The position numbers were made by a program, and so were the translations under genes. From Pseudomonas alliivorans (GTDB lineage Bacteria > Pseudomonadota > Gammaproteobacteria > Pseudomonadales > Pseudomonadaceae): a DNA stretch of 64,000 bases. Of this stretch, positions 56,710 to 64,000 are shown one piece after another. The DNA lies in contig NZ_JAFFZW010000015.1 of the NCBI RefSeq assembly GCF_017826695.1, positions 18,492-82,491 on the forward strand, in the 5' to 3' direction. The notes below the pieces were generated by a model. That model saw nothing but the letters and a program-made list of their open reading frames with translations. It was not told where the DNA came from and ran no database searches. Each line of letters starts with the position of its first letter. Positions within the stretch are counted from its first letter, which is position 1.

Positions 56710-57651
56710 TCACTCTTCTCCCGACCAGTACCAAAGCGTATCGCCCCATGCCGAATCACTGATACTCGGCATAATTTCGCCTTGCTTGAAGTGACGCCTC
56801 GAATTTGCTTGTGCTGGAGTAAACCAGTAACCGGTCTTGGTGCAAGGATTGCCGGCGACGACTCTATTGATCTGAGTGTCATTCGTACCTTGGTAATTTC
56901 TTGCGTACTCGACCAGATCCTTGGGATAGACCATGTGATCTATATTGCTGTCATCTATATTATATAGGAAAGCGATGGCTCCAGCTTCTATAGCCCAATA
57001 GCCTACGTAGATCCCATCCTCCCCTTGAAGATGAGTATCGTGCCATGGAGCGCTCTTAAAAGCTGGATACCATTCTTGACAATATTTATTCAATAAATCG
57101 GATGAATCTTTTTTATCATCGGAATAAATTGCCTGGATAAGGGATGTGTAGACGTCGTGATACCACTGATCCACATCGTGCCGACCGGGCAAAACCTTAT
57201 TAAGCAAAGATTCATAAAGAGTATCCTCGCCCGCATAGCCTGCTTCGTCTATCAAAACAGCAAAACGAGATGCCAGATCGTTACGGTGCAACAAAACACA
57301 AAAGCTTATTATCTGAACAGCCTCCTCATATTGATTAGGCCAGTCATCTATCGCTAATGGCGAAATTTTTGGAGCACCTTGATATTCAGCCAAGCTCCTT
57401 TGGCGCAACTCATATTTCTCAATCAAATTCTCAAGAATAGGAACAAGAGACTCTATACTTTCTCCAGATGTGTAAGTCGCCAGCAATTTATCCAAGGCAA
57501 GTGTTTGAAAGTATCTTGCCCGCTGGGAAGCCTCTTCCAACGCAGTATCAGACTTAAACTTATTTACCTTGAAGAAATCGACTAATTCGTCATATTCTTT
57601 TAGAAAGTTTTCGTAGTGCTTCCTGCTATAAAACTTTTGCCTCACATTCAT
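56710..57651 (-). CDS. PoNi-type (DUF1910/DUF1911) immunity protein, left copy
   Basis: This 313-residue all-helical cytosolic protein matches the PoNe immunity (PoNi) family: an N-terminal DUF1910-like part (residues 1-125) and a C-terminal DUF1911-like part with YHDVYTSLIQAIY, PAFKSAPWHDTH and YVGYWAIEAGAIAFLYNIDDS. It would neutralise the cognate PoNe DNase toxin. The gene lies 4 bases after where the intact toxin frame would end. The coding sequence is AT-richer than the surrounding genome. The toxin partner is broken while this gene is intact, as if kept for protection. Confidence 0.88.
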   Translation of the reverse strand: MNVRQKFYSRKHYENFLKEYDELVDFFKVNKFKSDTALEEASQRARYFQTLALDKLLATYTSGESIESLVPILENLIEKYELRQRSLAEYQGAPKISPLAIDDWPNQYEEAVQIISFCVLLHRNDLASRFAVLIDEAGYAGEDTLYESLLNKVLPGRHDVDQWYHDVYTSLIQAIYSDDKKDSSDLLNKYCQEWYPAFKSAPWHDTHLQGEDGIYVGYWAIEAGAIAFLYNIDDSNIDHMVYPKDLVEYARNYQGTNDTQINRVVAGNPCTKTGYWFTPAQANSRRHFKQGEIMPSISDSAWGDTLWYWSGEE

Positions 57652-57655
57652 AACC

Positions 57656-59230
57656 TTATACCTCGACCTTAAGAGTGCTCAGAGCACCATATTTCTTGGC
57701 TAAAGACCGTTTTCGCTTATTTACAAAGCTCTTGACCTCCGCCTCGTTATAGTGAAAAGCATTATGAATTCGATGTTTTTTTCATCCAAGCCACTTAGTC
57801 GAGCTTCAGCATGGTCCTTGGGGCTAGAACTAGGGTAATACAATGGAGCGTAAAATAAATGTCGACTATAAGAAACTTCCACTTGGGCAGCGAGCATTCG
57901 ATTGCCAACAGCCTTTTGAAGATTAGCAAGAACCCACTCTACACTCATCTGCACAAGTACCTCTTTGACTTTTGCCTCACCCGCCTTGCGTTTTTTATGG
58001 AGTGAATTTTTTGACCTACCGCTTTTCATCGATTTCTGGCCCTCTTGAACGGAGCTATCCTTGCCGTCCTCAACAGGCTCTATCAACTCGCTAGGGTCGG
58101 TTATTCCTGATACCCCAAGCTTGGAACCAACACCCGGTTTACGCGTATTGTTCAACTTTCGCATAAACTTAGGCGCATCTTCATCCTTACTCGCCTTGGC
58201 TTCGACAATCGCAAATTTCTTACCTCCATTGTTAGCAGGATCTGCCCGCCAAACCGCATCAATGCCCGTTCCATTCGCACCATCGGTCAACTTGTAAAGC
58301 ACATGCTTCGCCTTCGGACTACCACCCGCCGACAGCTTCCCCATCTTGCTCGCACTCGGCACACCCTCAAGCCACTTCCCATCCGCGCCTTTGTCGTGTC
58401 CGTCCCAGTCTTTGCCCCAGCCAAACTCCACGGCGCAGATGTAATCGGCGATATGTTCACCGCTGACACCCAGGCCTTCGTTCATAATACTTGAAGGGGC
58501 TTGAAGGCCGACTTTTGAGGCTTCTACCTGATTGGAATGGGTCCTGCTCGCGTTCTCCTTACCTTGTGCTGCAACGGCTGCATCTTTGTTGGCCGGTTTT
58601 TCGGCTCTTTTCGGGTGGTTTGAACCCGAGGACGCCGCAGAGCTGTTGCGCTGCATGCCTTTCCATTTCACCAGTCGCTTCTCAACGATGCCGACTGCCG
58701 ACTATCGCTGGCATGTTGTCGCGGGAGGCGGCGAGGACAGTGACTACGGATGTTTTGGCCCAATTGGGCAGGCTCTGGAAGGTCGAGGAGCCTTTCACCC
58801 CTGTGATGATTTCGTCGAGTTCAGCCGTCAGTTTTCCCGCGTCGAATACCTGTTTGAGCAGTTCTTCAGGACTGGTCTTGATGCCGCATTCCTGCAGCAC
58901 GAAGCGCAGCAGGTCAAAGAGGACCGGGGCATAGCGTTCGGGGTCCTTGTTGACGATGCGCATGCTTTTCTTCAGCCCGTCACCCGGTCCTGGAATCCAG
59001 CCAATGATGGCCATCAACAGGTCAAACTGCGCGTCTTCCTTGCCTGCTGTCGACTCTGAGTTGTAGAGGACGATAGAGGATTCGATGGTGTCGTAAGCAT
59101 CGATGGCCTGGCCGAGAAAAGGTACCGCGCCCAGCGCGATGCCTTTTGCCAGTTCGACTGCGGCTTCTTGATAGGTGGCGTTACGGTCTTCGCCGCCTTC
59201 GTTTGCGCTCTCAGCTACTGCGTCGCTCAT
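57656..59230 (-). pseudogene. PoNe-type DNase T6SS effector, left copy (two frameshifts)
   Basis: In two frames this encodes one toxin. Part 1 (59230-58682) is an effector N-terminal region (GKEDAQFDLLMAIIGWIPGP, then LFDLLRFVLQECGIKTS). Part 2 (58720-57721) has the PoNe DNase domain with the PD-(D/E)xK-like D...ExK motif (GIDAVW, then VEAKAS). The frame breaks at 58689-58702, where TGCCGAC is repeated twice in tandem; removing one copy restores a continuous protein reading AIVGIVEKRLVKWKGM. A second break lies at 57776-57782: seven A's on the coding strand where eight would restore the conserved HNAFHY tail seen in the right copy, ending at 57656. The ATG overlaps the stop of the VgrG-tail-like ORF. 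Confidence 0.82.
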
Positions 59231-59553
59231 GTCAGCCTCCCTGCGGCTTTCTCCACCAATGCTTGTAAATCAATCTGGTCCGGGTCCAGGCCGAGCTTGC
59301 GCAAGTCTTCATTAACCTTTTCGTCGGAGTTCTGCACGATCGTCACACTTTCGCGGCTGAACGGCCTTGGGTCTTCGCCGTAATACACTTTTGCGGGGCC
59401 TTTCGGCACGTCTTCCAACCGGGCAAACCCGTCATCATCCAGCACCCCTTCACGCGTCGAGCCGTCCCCGAAGTCAACGCGGTACGAGGCGCCCGGCACT
59501 GGTTCAAGGTTGTCGTAGTGCAGGTTCAGTTCGAGCCAGGTCGGGCTGGCCAT
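59227..59553 (-). CDS. VgrG C-terminal-tail-like ORF (5'-truncated or hybrid)
   Basis: The 108 residues from the ATG at 59553 (MASPTWLELNLHYDN) contain a beta-sandwich-like segment, YRVDFGDGSTREGVLDDDGFARLEDVPKGPAKV, of the kind found at the C-terminus of T6SS VgrG spike proteins. Upstream, the same frame continues into an IS66 TnpC fragment to 59658, so the original start has been lost. The stop overlaps the toxin ATG (ATGA), the arrangement of vgrG-effector gene pairs. Whether anything is translated is uncertain. Confidence 0.6.
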   Translation of the reverse strand: MASPTWLELNLHYDNLEPVPGASYRVDFGDGSTREGVLDDDGFARLEDVPKGPAKVYYGEDPRPFSRESVTIVQNSDEKVNEDLRKLGLDPDQIDLQALVEKAAGRLT

Positions 59554-60051
59554 GCTTTTCTCAATCACCTGAGCCGGCTTGTCCGCAATGATCGGTGCAG
59601 TCTCGCAGCCGCGGCAACCGTAGACTTTACGAACGTGTTTGATCACTCGTATCTGCATCGGGACGATTTCAAGTTGCTCGCTGACTTCTTCGCCAATGGC
59701 GTGTTTGCGGCAGCCGCAGACTCAGGTCAGTTTGTGCTCGGGTAGTTCGTGGATGACTTCAATGCGCGGCAGATCCGCAGGCAGTTGCTTGCGCTTGCCA
59801 CGGCGCTTGGCGGGTGCGACGACCTCTTCTTGCGTGTCTTCGTCGGCAACGTCGGCGATGCTCTCTGCTTCATTGAAAAGGGCTCGCTGAGGCGTAGCAG
59901 GATCAGCTGTCTGCTCGGACTTACGTCCGAACAAGCGCTGACGCAGCAACGCATTTTCCTGTTCAAGAAAACCGACTCGCGAATGCATCTTCGCAAGCAT
60001 CTGTTTGAGAAGTTGAAGGTCATCATGGAGGTTTTCGGGCACAGAATTCAT
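59554..60051 (-). pseudogene. IS66-family TnpC 5' fragment
   Basis: From 60051 the frame encodes the TnpC N-terminus (coiled-coil leader LLKQMLAKMHSRVGFLEQEN and LRQRLFGRKSEQT). It meets an in-frame TGA at 59722-59724 where the family has a Cys before CGC, then continues with the zinc-finger part (VYGCRGC and QVIEKSMASP) until it abruptly becomes the VgrG-like sequence near 59550. The catalytic DDE part is absent. It is a dead fragment. Confidence 0.82.
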
Positions 60052-60069
60052 GTCCGGGATTATAAAGAA

Positions 60070-60189
60070 TCAGGCCACGAATCGCGGCGTCAAAACCTGA
60101 TGAGGACGGTTACGCCAGAGGTCAAAACCGTCGAGCATCCAGTTGAGTTCCTGGACAGTCAGGACAATCGCTTCGTCCGTATCCGCTCC
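60070..60189 (-). pseudogene. IS66-family TnpB 3' fragment
   Basis: The minus-strand reading gives GADTDEAIVLTVQELNW and then LRWR-like/LTPRFVA-stop, the C-terminus of IS66 TnpB, ending just before the TnpC ATG at 60051. Only the last 40 residues remain; sequence identity to TnpB is lost upstream of about 60189. Confidence 0.75.
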
Positions 60190-60261
60190 ACAAACCCCAC
60201 ATTCCAAGGCAATAGCTGACGCCTGATGCTGTGTTCCCGTCTTTTTCCTGGAGCCAGCACC

Positions 60262-60622
60262 ATGATGCGACCCGACGCCAAAGTCGAAAAAGTGTACCTC
60301 TACCCCAAGCCTGTGGACTTCCGAAAATCCATTGACGGTTTGGCCGCCTTGGTCGAACTGGATATTAAAGTCGCCGTGTTTGACCCCGTGCTTTTTGTCT
60401 TTTTGAATCGCCAGCGTAATCGAGTGAAAATCCTCTACCGGGAGCGCAACGGCTTCTGCCTTTGGCTCAAGCGTCTGGAGTCCGAAAGATTCAAAAATAT
60501 CACCCGATGAAGTCGATGACGCTATCGTGTTGACGGTTCAGGAGCTGAACTGGTTACTGGATGGATTTGATCTCTGGCGTAACTGTCCGCACAAGGTTTT
60601 GACGCCACGATTTGTTGCCTGA
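60262..60622 (+). pseudogene. IS66-family TnpB, frameshifted, opposite orientation
   Basis: The start MMRPDAKVEKVYLYPKPVDF and RNGFCLWLKRLESERFK are clearly IS66 TnpB (Orf2). One extra base near 60490-60499 shifts the frame and gives an early stop at 60510; beyond it the expected SPDEVDDAIVLTVQELNW and LTPRFVA continue in another frame to 60622. It points opposite to the TnpB/TnpC fragments on its left, so two different IS66 remnants meet head to head near 60.2 kb. Confidence 0.82.
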
Positions 60623-60639
60623 CGGATATAATCCAGGGC

Positions 60640-60744
60640 ATGAAATTGATGCCCGAGGACCTCCCTGACGACCCTGTACTGCTCAAGCAGATGCTGCTTG
60701 ATGCGCAGTAAGTCAAAGAAGCCTACGCCACTCACATCGTTGAT
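60640..60744 (+). pseudogene. IS66-family TnpC 5' fragment (plus strand)
   Basis: MKLMPEDLPDDPVLLKQMLLDAQ followed by TAA at 60709-60711 and then VKEAYATHIVD in frame: an IS66 TnpC N-terminus with a nonsense codon (probably CAA to TAA). It is cut at about 60745, where the IS5-family element begins. Confidence 0.72.
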
Positions 60745-60748
60745 CTAA

Positions 60749-61916
60749 GGATTCTCCGAACAAGTCCCCCAATGTGATGAAATACGCCTGACCACCTGAT
60801 CCGACCCGCCCATGAGCCAGATGAGCTTTTCCGATTTCGAATACGCCGGCAAGCGCAAGCAGACACGCCGCGAACGCTTCCTCGCCGAGATGGATCAGGT
60901 CGTGCCCTGGGCAGGTCTGCTGGGCCCGATCGAACCGTTCTACCCCAAGGCCGGCGGTGGCAGAAAACCCTATGCTCTCGAAACTATGCTGCGCATTCAT
61001 CTGCTGCAGAACGGGTTCTCCCTGAGCGACCCGGCCATGGAAGAAGCGCTCTACGAAATCACGCCCATGCGCCAGTTTGCACGCCTGACCTTGAGCGCCC
61101 CGATACCTGAAGACACCACGATCATGAACTTCCGGCATCTGCTGGAAAAGCATCAACTGGCCCCTGCGATCCTCGCGGTCATCAATGGTTATCTGCAAGA
61201 CAAAGGTCTGTCCCTGCGCCAGGGCACCATCGTCGATGCCACCATCATTCATGCCCCTTGCTCGACCAAGAACGAGGAAGGAAAGCGTGATCCCGAGATG
61301 CATCAGACGAAAAAAGGTAACCAATACTTCTTCGGGATGAAGGCGCATATCGGCGCCGATGCCGAGTCGGGACTGGTTCATCATGTTCATGGCACTGCCG
61401 CCAATGTGGCCGACATCACGCAGGTCGCCGAGCTGTTGCATGGCGAAGAAAACGCGGTGTATGCAGACGCTGGATACACCGGTGTCGAGAAGCGTGAAGA
61501 GCATGAAAGTCGTGAGGTCATCTGGCAAATCGCGGCGCGGCGCAGCACGTATTCCAAACTCAATAAACGCAGCGTGCTCTACAAGGCCAAGCGCAAGATC
61601 GAGTACTGCAAAGCTCAGACACGGGCCAAGGTCGAGCATCCGTTTCGGGTGATCAAGCGGCAGTTTGGCTACGTGAAAGTGCGCTTTCGTGGGCTGATGA
61701 AAAACACAGCTCAGCTGACCACGCTGTTCGCCCTGTCAAACCTGTGGATGGCTCGAAACCAGCTGATGGGTATGGGTGAGTTGCGCTCTTAACTCGGGAG
61801 AGCGGGCGAAAACGCCCTCCCTGTATGAGGTATCGTTCGATTTTCAGCGGATAACGCTGTTTGCCGGGTGAATTTTCGACTTTCCGCTGGCTTGCGGCAA
61901 CTTGATCGGAGAATCC
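60749..61916 (+). mobile_element. IS5-family insertion sequence
   Basis: The element is about 1168 bp long and is bounded by inverted repeats GGATTCTCCGAACAAGT (left, from 60749) and its partner AACTTGATCGGAGAATCC (right, ending at 61916). The flanks read CTAA on the left and CTAG on the right, consistent with a CTA-type target duplication. A single full-length transposase gene fills the element. Confidence 0.85.
60812..61792 (+). CDS. IS5-family transposase
   Basis: This 326-residue DDE transposase has the IS5-type N-terminal domain (MSQMSFSDFEYAGKRKQTRR...VVPW) and the catalytic regions IVDATIIHAPCSTKN (first Asp), VYADAGYTGVEKREEH (second Asp) and the Glu-containing C-terminal KVEHPFRVIKRQFGY. 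The gene is intact and reads in a single frame, so the element may be active. Confidence 0.93.
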   Translation: MSQMSFSDFEYAGKRKQTRRERFLAEMDQVVPWAGLLGPIEPFYPKAGGGRKPYALETMLRIHLLQNGFSLSDPAMEEALYEITPMRQFARLTLSAPIPEDTTIMNFRHLLEKHQLAPAILAVINGYLQDKGLSLRQGTIVDATIIHAPCSTKNEEGKRDPEMHQTKKGNQYFFGMKAHIGADAESGLVHHVHGTAANVADITQVAELLHGEENAVYADAGYTGVEKREEHESREVIWQIAARRSTYSKLNKRSVLYKAKRKIEYCKAQTRAKVEHPFRVIKRQFGYVKVRFRGLMKNTAQLTTLFALSNLWMARNQLMGMGELRS

Positions 61917-62057
61917 CTAGAGACAGCCTTGCCTAAATTCTCCTCAATCCACTCACTACTCATTCGGCGAACTGGTCGTCATGACTTGGGAACCCGCCGA
62001 ATTGGGAGGATTGTTTTAGATAATAGGTCCAAAGGGAGTAGCACCAGCATCATCGTG
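61917..62057. other. Junction between IS5-family element and right PoNi gene
   Basis: This stretch of about 140 bases begins CTAGAGACAGCCTTGCC and shows no TnpC continuation, although the left flank of the IS element is TnpC. It therefore holds a junction between IS66 debris and the region downstream of the right PoNi gene. Confidence 0.5.
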
Positions 62058-62999
62058 CTATTCCTCCCCAGACCAATACCAAAGCGTATCGCCCCATTTC
62101 GAGTCGCTGATACTCGGCATGATTTCGCCTTGCTGGAAGTGGCGCCTCGAATTTGCTTGTGCTGGAGTAAACCAGTAACCGGTCTTGGTACAGGGATCGC
62201 CAGCGACCACTCGATTGATCTGTGTGCCGTTGGCACTTTGGTAATTTCTTGCGTACTCGACCAGATCCTTTGGATAGACCATATGATCTATTTTGCTGTC
62301 GTCTATGTTATATAGGAACGCGATTGCACCAGCTTCGAAAGCCCAATAACCCACATAGTTCCCACCGTCCCCCTGGTGGTGAGTGTCGTGCCACGGGGCT
62401 TGTTTAAATGCTGGATACCATTGCTGGCAATATTTTTTTAGCAACTTCGGTGCTTCTGTTTTATCGACAACATAGATAGCTTGAATAAGGGGTGTATATA
62501 CGTCGTGATACCACTGATCAACATCATGCCTGTTAGGTAAAACTTTTCTTAACAAATCTTCGTAAAGAGTATCATCACCAGCATAGCCCGCTTCATCCAT
62601 AAGTTTCACGAAACGTGCCAGCAGGTCAATGCGATGCATCAAGATGCATAAGCTAATGACTTGAACTGCTTCTTCGTATTGATCTAGCCAGTCATCTAAA
62701 GCCAAGGGAGAAATATTTGGTGCACCTTCATAAATAGCGAGAGTTTTTTGACGAACCTCATATTTATCAATCAAATCGTCAAGCAGATGGATAAGAGATT
62801 CAATCGTCTCTCCGGCTGTATAGGCAATAAAAATCCTCTTGAGCGCCAAATTTTGAAAAAAGGCACCCCTAAGAGAAAGCTCTTCTTCAGGCGAATCAGA
62901 CTGAAAATCATTGGTCTTGAAAAATTCAACTACCTCATCGTGTTCTGCAAGATAAATCTCGTAATGCTTTTCACTGAAAAATTTTTGCCGTTTACTCAT
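62058..62999 (-). CDS. PoNi-type (DUF1910/DUF1911) immunity protein, right copy
   Basis: This 313-residue protein has the same length and architecture as the left PoNi copy. The last 60 residues are almost identical (WFTPAQANSRRHF, EIMPSISDS, WGDTLWYWSGEE), whereas the N-terminal half is clearly diverged (for example FFKTNDFQSDSPEEELSLRG). It starts 2 bases after the right toxin stop, consistent with translational coupling and a cognate toxin-immunity pair. The coding sequence is AT-rich. Confidence 0.9.
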   Translation of the reverse strand: MSKRQKFFSEKHYEIYLAEHDEVVEFFKTNDFQSDSPEEELSLRGAFFQNLALKRIFIAYTAGETIESLIHLLDDLIDKYEVRQKTLAIYEGAPNISPLALDDWLDQYEEAVQVISLCILMHRIDLLARFVKLMDEAGYAGDDTLYEDLLRKVLPNRHDVDQWYHDVYTPLIQAIYVVDKTEAPKLLKKYCQQWYPAFKQAPWHDTHHQGDGGNYVGYWAFEAGAIAFLYNIDDSKIDHMVYPKDLVEYARNYQSANGTQINRVVAGDPCTKTGYWFTPAQANSRRHFQQGEIMPSISDSKWGDTLWYWSGEE

Positions 63000-63001
63000 A
63001 A

Positions 63002-64000
63002 TTACACCTCAACCTTAAGTGTCTCTAAAGCACCGTATTTTCTGGCCAAAGACTTTTTACGCTTATTTACGAAACGCTTGACTTCCATTTCACCATAGTG
63101 AAAAGCATTATGATTTCGGTGATCAACTTCATCTAATCCTTTTAGCCTAGCCTCAGCATGCTCTTTAGGGCTCAAGCTTGGATGATACAGTGGAGAGTAA
63201 AAAAGATGCCTGCTATTTGACGCCAGTATCTGTGCAACGAGAGCGTTCCCCTTGACTGCCTTATCAAGGTTTCTACGTATCCACTCGATGCTCATCTGAA
63301 CCAATATTTGTTTACTTTTAGCGGGTGATTTTTTAGAAGCTGGCTTAGCTTGAGTGCTTGCTTTTCCAGTATTAAGAGTTTTTTTCTTTTTACCGTCAGC
63401 AATATCTGGATCATTCTCAATAGGCTCGATTAATTCGCTAGGATCACCTAAGCCAGACACACCCAGTTTGGACGCAACGCCCGGTTTACGCGTATTGTTC
63501 AACTTTCGCATAAACTTAGGCGCATCCTCATCCTTACTCGCCTTGGCTTCGACAATCGCAAATTTTTTTCCGTCGTTAGTCGTTGGGTTCGCGCGCCATA
63601 CAGCATCAATCCCCGTTCCATTCGCACCATCTGTCAACTTGTAAAGCACATGCTTCGCCTTCGGACTACCACCCGCCGACAGCTTCCCCATCTTGCTCGC
63701 ACTCGGCACACCCTCAAGCCACTTCCCATCCGCCCCTTTGTCGTGTCCGTCCCAGTCTTTACCCCAGCCAAACTCCACTGCGCAGATGTAATCGGCAATG
63801 TGTTCGCCGCTGACACCCAGGCCTTCATTCAGAATACTTGAAGGGGATTGAAGGCCTATTTTTGAGGCTTCTACCTGATTGGAATGGGTACTGCTAGCGC
63901 CTTCTTTGCCCTGTGCTGCAACAGCTGCATCTTTGTTGGCCGGTTTTTCGGCTCTTTTCGGGTGGTTTGAACCCGAGGACGCCGCAGAGCTGTTGCGCTG
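63002..64000 (-). CDS. PoNe-type DNase T6SS effector, right copy (partial, 5' end outside window)
   Basis: An open frame runs from the right edge (64000) to the stop at 63002, 332 residues without an interruption. It begins inside the linker QRNSSAASSGSNHPKRAEKP and carries the DNase domain FGWGKDWDGHDKGADGKW, GTGIDAVW and VEAKAS (D...ExK), then a lysine-rich linker and the C-terminal HNAFHYGEMEVKRFVNKR tail. The tail, which is lost in the left copy by frameshift, is intact here. The N-terminal effector region should lie to the right of the window. Confidence 0.87.
   Translation of the reverse strand, partial: QRNSSAASSGSNHPKRAEKPANKDAAVAAQGKEGASSTHSNQVEASKIGLQSPSSILNEGLGVSGEHIADYICAVEFGWGKDWDGHDKGADGKWLEGVPSASKMGKLSAGGSPKAKHVLYKLTDGANGTGIDAVWRANPTTNDGKKFAIVEAKASKDEDAPKFMRKLNNTRKPGVASKLGVSGLGDPSELIEPIENDPDIADGKKKKTLNTGKASTQAKPASKKSPAKSKQILVQMSIEWIRRNLDKAVKGNALVAQILASNSRHLFYSPLYHPSLSPKEHAEARLKGLDEVDHRNHNAFHYGEMEVKRFVNKRKKSLARKYGALETLKVEV

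Overview
This is a high-GC gammaproteobacterial chromosome segment, most likely from a plant-associated Pseudomonas of the P. syringae group. The evidence is a complete alginate biosynthesis operon in the canonical order (algD-8-44-K-E-G-X-L-I-J-F-A), Pseudomonas-style REP palindromes, an AapJQMP amino-acid ABC importer, and a DUF3509 protein of the kind found in pseudomonads. No rRNA, tRNA or CRISPR array was recognised.

Layout. Positions 1-18 kb carry mostly housekeeping genes: rlmF, an HU protein, yejK, a membrane-anchored glutaredoxin, a GST, a GIY-YIG protein, an NTF2-like protein, a CynX-type MFS exporter, the aapJQMP operon (minus strand), a serine esterase, a RhlB-type RNA helicase, moaCDE (minus strand), a PIN-PhoH ATPase, a polysaccharide deacetylase-like protein and yaaA. 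Positions 18.95-36.2 kb hold a long gene-free regulatory region with an AlgU(sigma-22)-type promoter, followed by the 12-gene alginate operon and a strong terminator. The operon makes GDP-mannuronate (AlgA, AlgD), polymerises it under c-di-GMP control (Alg8, Alg44), then acetylates (AlgI, J, F, X), epimerises (AlgG), edits (AlgL) and exports it (AlgK, AlgE). Start codons were chosen partly because they place known catalytic residues at their published numbers (AlgG D317/H319, AlgX D174/H176/S269, AlgJ D190/H192/S288, AlgD C268, Alg44 R17/R21/D44/S46).

Positions 36.4-56.6 kb are accessory metabolism and transport: a PI-PLC X-domain protein, a small membrane protein, an SDR, an AaeXAB-like aromatic-acid efflux operon with its own outer-membrane lipoprotein and divergent LysR regulator, a 2-hydroxyacid dehydrogenase, a divergent EamA/AraC pair, and an iron-regulated locus. 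In that locus a Fur-box-like site separates a DUF3649/PepSY-TM/DUF3325 operon from FecI-FecR-TonB receptor genes. A ribosome-associated HPF/RaiA protein and a DUF3509 protein follow.

Positions 56.7-64 kb are a rearranged type VI/polymorphic toxin island. Two copies of a PoNe-type DNase toxin plus PoNi (DUF1910/DUF1911-type) immunity gene lie in tandem on the minus strand, separated by IS66 remnants and an IS5-family element. The left toxin copy is broken by a 7-bp tandem duplication and a one-base deficit in a poly-A run, yet keeps an intact immunity gene. The right copy is intact as far as it is visible and runs off the window. The two copies are nearly identical at the outer flanks and diverged, with lower GC, across the toxin C-terminus and immunity N-terminus.
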